The translations under genes were made by a program, and so were the position numbers. Below the pieces are notes generated by a model. The model made no database searches. It had not been told where the DNA came from and was given only the letters and a program-made list of their open reading frames with translations. Below are positions 58,901-64,000 of a stretch of DNA of 64,000 nt, piece by piece. Source of the stretch: Dictyobacter vulcani (lineage in GTDB: Bacteria; Chloroflexota; Ktedonobacteria; Ktedonobacterales; Ktedonobacteraceae); NCBI RefSeq assembly GCF_008974265.1, contig NZ_BKZW01000002.1, forward strand, positions 558,001 through 622,000. Reading direction: 5' to 3'. How positions within the stretch are numbered: position 1 is the stretch's first letter; every line of letters begins with the position of its first letter.

Positions 58901-59023
58901 GCTGGAAAATCAGGAAGTGCAGCATTTGGAAATTTCTTAGATGCTAGTGATGCCTCATATAATAATTATTCTAATGAGGATGTTCATAACTCTTGCCTGG
59001 GTATGCATTTAGCTAGTTGTTAG
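56000..59023 (+). CDS. Rhs10: truncated Rhs protein with Cys-flanked hydrophobic tip
   Basis: 1,007 residues; the first codons (MFLVPMES) come from the regulator junction, and no SD or signal peptide is present. YD repeats and Rhs core (DPTGHR) lead to a long Gly/Cys linker containing DDACHNMAACGGG, two GGGGPTT units and QCDAKC. A ~170-residue tip follows with four or five hydrophobic stretches (IGLLTNVLTLIADYY, AISISGLILSLIINI, VLAGVVNMIAGIANA). The end is NSCLGMHLASC. The hydrophobic core bracketed by CxxxC and a terminal Cys pair recurs in Rhs7 and Rhs12. A membrane-acting toxin is inferred. The 70-aa membrane protein at 59384 is the candidate partner. Confidence 0.82.
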   Translation: MFLVPMESLPYAISSLAGTGYIAPDQAQARTVTNYDGLGRPLGSVTYQDANTIKLSTSVSYTVAQGLPSFTQNTTLPFERTTTLDAYNHQAVSYTDAIGRQRYNQVFKGNGAPYTVLRTIRYDRDVVGNLLATKTYDQTAAVQASQSATYDGVGRKVGMTDSDSGSGWVFSYDANSNPISQTDPRSKSVYISYDVLNRPLCKGTTSAAVNPCTNSATSTFFYDSYTNNSNPGVAFPTACTAPSGSYASDPIGALTAETFSGVAGAGSRCKGYDERGRIDQSGLTVNGDGQTITQTMNMSYNDAGQPTSVVYPDGETVTAQYDSNGYSRSAYFGTPASVDPVSFLVGQVSYTNAGQVAGLAFGGSAAKSSVPTAVFSTTMGYDGIQRPVSSSAPKAGSTFWNQNRTYDNVGNVLGVTTTLPTTTGGTQKDVQSFCYDSLNRLVWSGNTGAPSGEDHCGLAPAGTTLATYQQAYTYDALDRLTSGPSGTETYGFAPVHGALTLSTVPGQYASYDAMGNMTCRNVDTTTAHACDSSQTGAQLTYDNEGRLETWTAPSGTTASDQYLYDNSGQRVFQHSSSTLAGNTSKTDTITFDGATDVTTTNGATSTTKYYSAGGQRVAMKKDGVLSYLLPDMLGSTSIALKADASVQAVQLFAPFGGTRYSDGSMTTPYNYTGQRFDMTSGLLYYNARYYDATSGRFTSADTLETNGAGLDPYAYVKGNPQTYTDPTGHRPCSNTDDTCGGMGGPEPTPTQGVNPVDDACHNMAACGGGSTGGSCTSFGCYDGGGGLTSGPHGEGGGPTTGGGGPTTGGGSPKGSDKPQCDAKCKAHDIALMTDVHKQWRIFNGIISDSIGLLTNVLTLIADYYTANWAGVAIDAISISGLILSLIINITKATGNSPPAFLSVLAGVVNMIAGIANAAKGVLGIFQGLSALAKPAIQKLGTIAAEDLSTYMLKNSAKIFSGYSSVFGAGKSGSAAFGNFLDASDASYNNYSNEDVHNSCLGMHLASC

Positions 59024-59097
59024 TGACAACATAAGCATGCGTATTTGGTTTGAATGTTCCTCATAGTCTGATTGTGGGGTTACTGGAATACAAGAGA

Positions 59098-59156
59098 TTG
59101 AGTTCAGGGAGCGGATGAATAACTGCTTTCTGAACTCAACTATTAGCATCTTTTTA
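59098..59156 (+). terminator. terminator-like hairpin after Rhs10
   Basis: TTGAGTTCAG pairs with CTGAACTCAA across 22 bases; CTTTTTAG follows at 59150. Another perfect 11-bp inverted repeat (GTTAGTATCTT) spans 59202-59240. No gene in 59024-59383. Confidence 0.55.
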
Positions 59157-59383
59157 GAAAGACAATGATACAACATTTTCTTTTGTTTATTCTAGAAATT
59201 GGTTAGTATCTTCAGTGTAGTTTCGCTGCAAGATACTAACGCCATGTTAGTATAATGCTGGGCATATGTTTCTAGCGATATTCAGAAGGATTAAACTCTC
59301 AGTGCATGGACTTGTGGGTCAAATGGAGCTACACAAACAGCTTAAAACTTCTGACCGCTGCGATAAATTAGAGGAGTGAAACT

Positions 59384-59596
59384 ATGTATAATAGAAAAGC
59401 GAGTACTATAACCTTACTTGTTGTCGCAATAATTTGTGCTATCATTGCATATTTTACGCCTTTGCTTTTTGATGGTTTTGTAGAAAAATGGGTGTATGTA
59501 AGCCTTATTGTGAGTATTTTAGTTACCATCCCTTTGGTTTTTTTGCTGGATCGTTATTATAAAAAGGAATACGATAAATGGCATAGAAAAGATTAA
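59384..59596 (+). CDS. 70-aa membrane protein, candidate immunity partner of Rhs10
   Basis: ATG at 59384 with a strong SD (GAGGAGTGAAACT). Two transmembrane segments (about residues 9-27 and 36-55), with a charged loop and a basic tail (DRYYKKEYDKWHRKD), form a small hairpin membrane protein. It is the only gene between Rhs10 and the next Rhs relic. Size and topology resemble small membrane immunity proteins of pore-forming toxins. No family recognised. A possible -10 (TATAAT, 59251-59256) lies upstream. Confidence 0.6.
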   Translation: MYNRKASTITLLVVAIICAIIAYFTPLLFDGFVEKWVYVSLIVSILVTIPLVFLLDRYYKKEYDKWHRKD

Positions 59597-59633
59597 ATAA
59601 AGTTTGTATTTGGGAGACTATTCATTGAGTATT

Positions 59634-59723
59634 GATGTGGACTATCAATGATGCCAATGGGATTGGTGAGCAGTTGATCCCGCAGGACTATGGCGTCTCG
59701 TCGATCAGCACTACCAGTAGGGT
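59634..59723 (+). pseudogene. Rhs11: relic of an SpvB-domain segment
   Basis: Translates as INDANGIGEQLIPQDYGVSS, matching the Rhs9 segment near 45446-45500. It is cut on both sides and is all that is left of another Rhs head. Around it, 59724-59879 shows nothing else. Confidence 0.75.
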
Positions 59724-59879
59724 GGAAGGATATGGGGGGGTAAAGTTGAACATGAACCGTATTTTTTTAGTGGGAAAAAGCTATTCATGCCTGTCGCAGC
59801 TATTGGCAAAAGCCCATGATGGTTTGGCAAACCAAGTGTTACACTTGGCCATATTCAACCAAACCTGATCGAAACAGAT

Positions 59880-60190
59880 CAGACTGCTTACCTTGAAAGC
59901 AAACATCATAATAACCTGGCATTCCAATGAGATTGTCTGTTTACTTTTCTACAAGTGCGGTGTGGAGTCCTTTCAATTTAGCACTGCGCCCAAGAGGTGT
60001 CACGGAAAGTCGGTCATACATGCCCTGGATGCGGGAAATATGCCGTTTGGATTGATACTGCTGGGCCATTTCTAAACCGCTAATGGCATATTTGACGCTT
60101 TTATCGGTCTTGCGAACATAGGTATAGGCTTGCGCTTTGACGATGGTAGAGGTGCCCATATCATGTAGTGGTTGGAAGGATTGGAGCGTA
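59880..60190 (-). pseudogene. boundary repeat plus C-terminal fragment of TPR regulator (copy f)
   Basis: The minus strand carries about 72 regulator residues (STIVKAQAYTYVRKTDKSVK onward to LKGLHTALVEK). At CGGCGATGGGCAG it passes into the Rhs12 coding strand, where regulator CGGTGATGGCA and Rhs CGGCGATGGGC are similar. The flank 59880-59940 matches 5985-6030. Confidence 0.65.
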
Positions 60191-62325
60191 TCGGCGATGG
60201 GCAGACCATCACCCAGACGATGAATTTCACCTATAATGATGCGGGTCAGGGGACCAGTGTGGTCTATCCCGATGGGGAAACCGTCACGGCCCAGTATGAT
60301 AGCAATGGGTACTCACGTTCCGCCTACTTTGGGACGCCAGCGAGTACGGATCCCGTGAATTTCCTGGTTGGCCAGGTCAGTTATACCAACGCTGGTCAGG
60401 TAGCAGGGCTTGCCTTTGGAGGTTCGGCCGCGAAGTCCAGTGTGCCAACGCCAGTCTTCTCGACTACCATGGGCTATGATGGCATTCAGCGCCCCGTGAG
60501 TAGCAGCGCATCAAAAGCAGGGAGCACGTTCTGGAACCAGAGCCGCACCTATGATAATGTGGGCAATGTGCTCGGGGTCACCACCACCCTTCCCACCACG
60601 ACGGGTGGCACACAGAAAGATGTGCAATCCTTCTGTTATGACAGCGTCAATCGCCTGGTCTGGTCCGGCAATACCGGCGCACCTGGCGGCGGAGATCATT
60701 GTGGGCTGGCACCGGCAGGTACGACGCTTGCCACCTATCAGCAAGCCTATACCTATGATGCGCTGGATCGCTTAACGTCGGGTCCATCGGGCACGGAAAC
60801 CTATGGCTCCTCCCCCTCCCCGGTGCATGATGCCTTGACGCTGAGTACCGTTCCCGGTCAGTATGCCAGCTATGATGTCATGGGCAATATGACCTGTCGC
60901 AACGTCGATACCACCACCGCTCACGCCTGCGATGCCTCCCAGACCGGTGCGCAGCTGACCTATGACAACGAAGGTCGTATGGAAACCTGGACGGCACCCA
61001 GTGGCACAACGGCCAGCGATCAGTATCTCTATGACAACAGTGGTCAGCGTGTCTTCCAGCACTCCAGTTCCACGCTGGCAGGCACTACCTCCAATACCGA
61101 TACCATCACCTTTGATGGGGCGACCGATGTCACCACCACCAATGGGGTCACCTCCACCACCAAATACTACAGTGCGGGTGGACAGCGGGTATCCATGAAA
61201 AAGGATGGGGTGCTCTCCTATCTGTTACCCGATATGCTGGGCAGCACCAGTATCGCGCTCAAAGCGGATGGTAGCGTGCAGGCCGTGCAACTGTTTGCTC
61301 CCTTTGGTGGCACTCGCTACAGCGATGGCAGTATGACCACGCCCTACAACTATACGGGCCAACGCCTCGATAGCACCAGTGGTTTGTTGTACTATGGCGC
61401 ACGCTATTATGACGCAACCAGTGGCCACTTTATCAGCGCAGATACGGTCGAAACCAATGGCACCGGACTTGATCCCTACGCTTATGTCAAGGGAAGCCCA
61501 GAAACCTTTACGGATCCAACTGGTCATGGACGGTGTGGTCCTGATGGTGATTGTGTCGGCGTTCCTGGTGCTGGAACACCTGGGCAGGGATCTTCTTCTG
61601 GCGGCGGTGGTGATTCTGGCAGTAGTGGTGGTGGTGGTAATCCACCTGCTACTACCGGAAGTTCTGCTGGGAGTGATGGACCTTCGCAAACATCGACGTC
61701 AACATCGACGTCAACGTCAACTTCTGCAAATACCTCTAATTGTGATGCCCAGTGTCCTCATGATGCTTGGCATGATAGAGCGACAACGGCGCGAAATAAA
61801 AAATTAGATCCTCTTAACAAGCAAGCTGTTTTGGAAATGGTTGGAGGTGCGCTGTTATTTATACTTGGTGATGTTCTTATTTTCATCAACAAGATTAGCA
61901 GTAATTTCCAAAAAGGAGAAGCTCTTCTAGATCTTATTGCTACATTTAGTAACACTATAATGCCTTATGTTGGAGTGCTAATACCTTCTCTAAATGGAAC
62001 TCTTCTCCAACTGTCAAAAGCCATGTTTTACGCGATGGCTGGAGTTCAAGCGGTTGTAGGGGCACTCTCATCTGCCAATTGGTTTGTTCGCAATACGGCA
62101 GAAGTTAGCTCTACCATTGCCTTGGCTGCCGCTGGTGGACCTGAAGCACAGATTGTTTCGCTTCTCATGTTAGTTGTGAAACCTATGGTAGGTCATCTTC
62201 TAGATTTTGGCGGACATATACTTGAGGGTATGGCTGAGAGAGATTTTAATGAGGAAGCAAGACAACTAAATATGCCTTTGCGTGATTGGTGCAATCAGTA
62301 CGGAGGCTGTCCAAAATATGTTTAG
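60190..62325 (+). CDS. Rhs12: truncated Rhs protein with Cys-flanked hydrophobic tip
   Basis: The frame is open from 60172, but Rhs homology starts at about 60190 (GDGQTITQTMNFTYNDAGQG). YD repeats, Rhs core (DPTGHG), a linker with CGPDGDC and a (ST)n stretch from TCGACG repeats, then NCDAQC. The tip (about 190 residues) has hydrophobic segments (VGGALLFILGDVLIFI, IMPYVGVLIPSLNG, AMFYAMAGVQAVVGAL) and ends WCNQYGGCPKYV. No start signals of its own. The membrane/PH-like protein at 62424 follows. Confidence 0.82.
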   Translation: MGDGQTITQTMNFTYNDAGQGTSVVYPDGETVTAQYDSNGYSRSAYFGTPASTDPVNFLVGQVSYTNAGQVAGLAFGGSAAKSSVPTPVFSTTMGYDGIQRPVSSSASKAGSTFWNQSRTYDNVGNVLGVTTTLPTTTGGTQKDVQSFCYDSVNRLVWSGNTGAPGGGDHCGLAPAGTTLATYQQAYTYDALDRLTSGPSGTETYGSSPSPVHDALTLSTVPGQYASYDVMGNMTCRNVDTTTAHACDASQTGAQLTYDNEGRMETWTAPSGTTASDQYLYDNSGQRVFQHSSSTLAGTTSNTDTITFDGATDVTTTNGVTSTTKYYSAGGQRVSMKKDGVLSYLLPDMLGSTSIALKADGSVQAVQLFAPFGGTRYSDGSMTTPYNYTGQRLDSTSGLLYYGARYYDATSGHFISADTVETNGTGLDPYAYVKGSPETFTDPTGHGRCGPDGDCVGVPGAGTPGQGSSSGGGGDSGSSGGGGNPPATTGSSAGSDGPSQTSTSTSTSTSTSANTSNCDAQCPHDAWHDRATTARNKKLDPLNKQAVLEMVGGALLFILGDVLIFINKISSNFQKGEALLDLIATFSNTIMPYVGVLIPSLNGTLLQLSKAMFYAMAGVQAVVGALSSANWFVRNTAEVSSTIALAAAGGPEAQIVSLLMLVVKPMVGHLLDFGGHILEGMAERDFNEEARQLNMPLRDWCNQYGGCPKYV

Positions 62326-62423
62326 TGATGCATTGTCTATGTAGTTTTGGTGTGTTGTTTATTCTGGCTCTACTGATAATACGTGGAGCCAGCCATTTGT
62401 TAAAGAGGAAAGGGGAGTATGAT

Positions 62424-63011
62424 ATGGTACAAGAAAATCAGATGAGTCTTTGGCCAGAAGACGAACAAGCTATTATCGCATCTAACCTTGGGTCTCCTTT
62501 TGCGGCCTATAGAATCAGTAGGAGATATATTCAATTATATTCTTGGGGCACCTACATTCTTATTTTTATGGCTGTCATTGCATTCATTCTTTTTTTTCTA
62601 ATAATTTTTAAAGCATGGTATGAAGCATCTATGAAGGTCAACGAATATGAAGATATATATCTTCGCATATCTTCTGGTGTTACTAATTCAATTGTGACCT
62701 TTGTGCCTGCTTCATTATTTGCTTGTTATTTTAGATTGGTATTTATCCCGCAACTCAAGTATAATCATATAGTTTTATGTGAAAGTGGATTAATCTATGC
62801 AGAGAAAAAACTGAGAGCAAATAGCGTGCAAGCTATTCATTGGAGAGATATACAAGGAGTTGCTCAGCAGGGTAAGTATGGTAATGTTGTTCTTTCGTAT
62901 ATGCAGGATAGCAACTTCGAAACACTTATTATTTCTGGCGCTTTCGAACAACTTGATGATCTGCTGGAGAATGTCAGCCAAAAAATGTTGGAGTATAAAG
63001 AAAGTAATTAA
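62424..63011 (+). CDS. membrane protein with PH-like tail, candidate immunity partner of Rhs12
   Basis: 195 aa from the ATG at 62424 (MVQENQMSLW), with GGGGAG eight bases upstream; the frame is open to 62286, but that part overlaps the Rhs12 end. Transmembrane segments lie at about 41-63 and 86-109. The tail has CESGLIYAEKK, AIHWRDIQGV and a C-terminal helix (LDDLLENVSQKML). It has the same plan and motifs as the protein at 34378 after Rhs7, supporting a family paired with the Cys-flanked tips. Immunity is inferred. Confidence 0.72.
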   Translation: MVQENQMSLWPEDEQAIIASNLGSPFAAYRISRRYIQLYSWGTYILIFMAVIAFILFFLIIFKAWYEASMKVNEYEDIYLRISSGVTNSIVTFVPASLFACYFRLVFIPQLKYNHIVLCESGLIYAEKKLRANSVQAIHWRDIQGVAQQGKYGNVVLSYMQDSNFETLIISGAFEQLDDLLENVSQKMLEYKESN

Positions 63012-63130
63012 ATTCCAGACGTAGTTACTTCAGTCACAATGGTAACTGTTACAGGATCAGGCACCTACCTGTGGCAATGTCATCAACCTAAACACGACGA
63101 TTCTCACGACAACCCTGATAGTTAAGCACT

Positions 63131-63469
63131 CTAGTTACAATGACCTGCCGTAACGTGGACACCACCACGGCTCACGCCTGCGATGGCTCCCAGACGGGTG
63201 CGCAGCTGACCTACGACAACGAAGGTCGGCTGGAAACCTGGACGGCACCCAGTGGCACGACGGCCAGCGATCAGTATCTCTATGATAACAGTGGTCAGCG
63301 CGTCTTCCAGCACTCCAGTTCCACGCTGGCAGGCACCACCTCCAACACCGATACCATTACCTTTGATGGGGTTACTGATGTCACCACCACCAATGGGGTC
63401 ACCTCGACCACCAAATACTACAGCGTGGGTGGACAACGGGTAGCCATGAAGAAGGATGGCGTGTTATGA
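63131..63469 (+). pseudogene. Rhs13: internal Rhs fragment cut on both sides
   Basis: Covers only MTCRNVDTTTAHACDGSQ to RVAMKKDGVL of the consensus, then stops at the junction with an IS256-like end. The preceding 63012-63130 shows nothing I can assign. Confidence 0.85.
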
Positions 63470-63470
63470 A

Positions 63471-63507
63471 TTTAATCACATACACAAAATACTTGATAGA
63501 ATCGTTC
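63471..63507. mobile_element. relic of an IS256-family right end
   Basis: CACATACACAAAATACTTGA matches the right end of the intact element (CATACACAAAGTACTTGA at 55321 onward), abutting the truncated Rhs13. No transposase remains. In 63508-64000 I see only short, unsupported frames. Confidence 0.7.
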
Positions 63508-64000
63508 GTGATCACTCATACACTTTTTTCGCTTTCTATAGTTGTTCTATGTTTGACTTTCTTTTTGCCTGCCAGTATACTCATTTCTAATGACGCAGCA
63601 GAAAGAGGAACGATAAAAGATGGAAATGTATACCAGTAATAGTATTGGCGATTTTCTCTCTATTGTTCTACCTCTTCTCTTTCGTTTCCTCAGGCATATC
63701 TCTGCCCCACTGTGTACGCCTGGTTGTCTCCCTTCTTATTCCTGCCTTCCTCTTGTAACAGTCACGCCAGATTGATAGAGGCCGTATTCCATTCCTACTG
63801 AAAAACGCTGCTTGAGCATAGTGCGTAATGCCTGTGTCTGTTTTGCCATATGTGTGTATAACGGAGAGCAGCTTTAGTAGCAATTCTTTACTCCTACATT
63901 CCCACACTATTGCTTATCTATAGCCATAGTGTCTTTGCCTATAGAATGGATATACCGTATGTCTATGCGCTTTGCAGGCCTCTGGCGTCAGCGCGATTTT

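Noticed and set aside
63668..63907. Minus-strand frames near the window end
   Set aside because: Odd composition and no SD; a 37-codon alternative frame (MAKQTQALRTMLKQR, 63849 to 63736) is no better supported.
1..64000. tRNA, rRNA, riboswitch or replication origin
   Set aside because: I looked for these on both strands by eye and saw no convincing example.

Overview
The window is a dense tandem array of Rhs/YD-repeat polymorphic-toxin genes. It most likely comes from a large-genome filamentous Chloroflexota bacterium of the Ktedonobacter type. That placement is inferred from the TPR-regulator fragments, the SpvB/Rhs fusion proteins, the NACHT and pentapeptide-repeat genes and the mix of IS families; no rRNA or housekeeping gene confirms it. 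At least twelve Rhs copies or fragments lie on the + strand. They share a near-identical GC-rich core but end in different, more AT-rich C-terminal effector regions, usually followed by a small gene with its own ribosome-binding site (candidate immunity gene).

Layout. 1-5852: Rhs1 (cut by the window edge, one frameshift, hydrophobic C-terminus) and two small membrane proteins. 6031-9990: regulator fragment, Rhs2 with an unrecognised toxin (here 'toxin X') and immunity gene. 10433-11284: IS5-family (IS427-like) element. 11289-15604: regulator fragment, Rhs3 with HNH nuclease, SUKH/SMI1-type immunity. 15619-19114: Rhs4 stub with hydrophobic C-terminus, NACHT-membrane NTPase. 19117-21718: Rhs5, a duplicate of the Rhs2 toxin X/immunity pair. 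22161-27625: regulator fragment, Rhs6 with a deaminase-like toxin, two pentapeptide-repeat proteins. 27810-34935: Rhs7 (two frameshifts, hydrophobic C-terminus), IS1-like relic, membrane/PH-like protein. 35131-41919: Rhs8 (two frameshifts, ends in a Hint domain with no toxin after it), WD40-like protein. 42496-43641: TPR regulator with three in-frame stops, divergent from Rhs9. 44114-51565: Rhs9, the only complete Rhs gene (2,483 aa: signal peptide, SpvB domain, YD repeats, Rhs core, Gly linker, Hint, 115-aa toxin tip). 51586-55345: IS1-like element, orphan candidate immunity gene, IS256-family element. 55533-63011: regulator fragment, Rhs10 and Rhs12 with hydrophobic C-termini, each with a membrane partner, plus relic Rhs11. 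63131-64000: Rhs13 fragment, IS256-end relic and little else.

Interpretation. The ancestral unit appears to be: regulator (minus strand), divergent promoters, Rhs (plus strand), immunity. Only the 42.5-51.6 kb unit keeps this order. Elsewhere the regulator 3' end is fused directly to an internal point of an Rhs gene at short microhomologies, leaving truncated Rhs frames with no visible promoter, signal peptide or SD, but with intact toxin tips and immunity genes. The locus therefore looks like one expressed gene plus a bank of silent tip cassettes that could be exchanged by recombination through the shared core. The most novel-looking component is a family of hydrophobic helical tips flanked by Cys pairs, each followed by a membrane protein.
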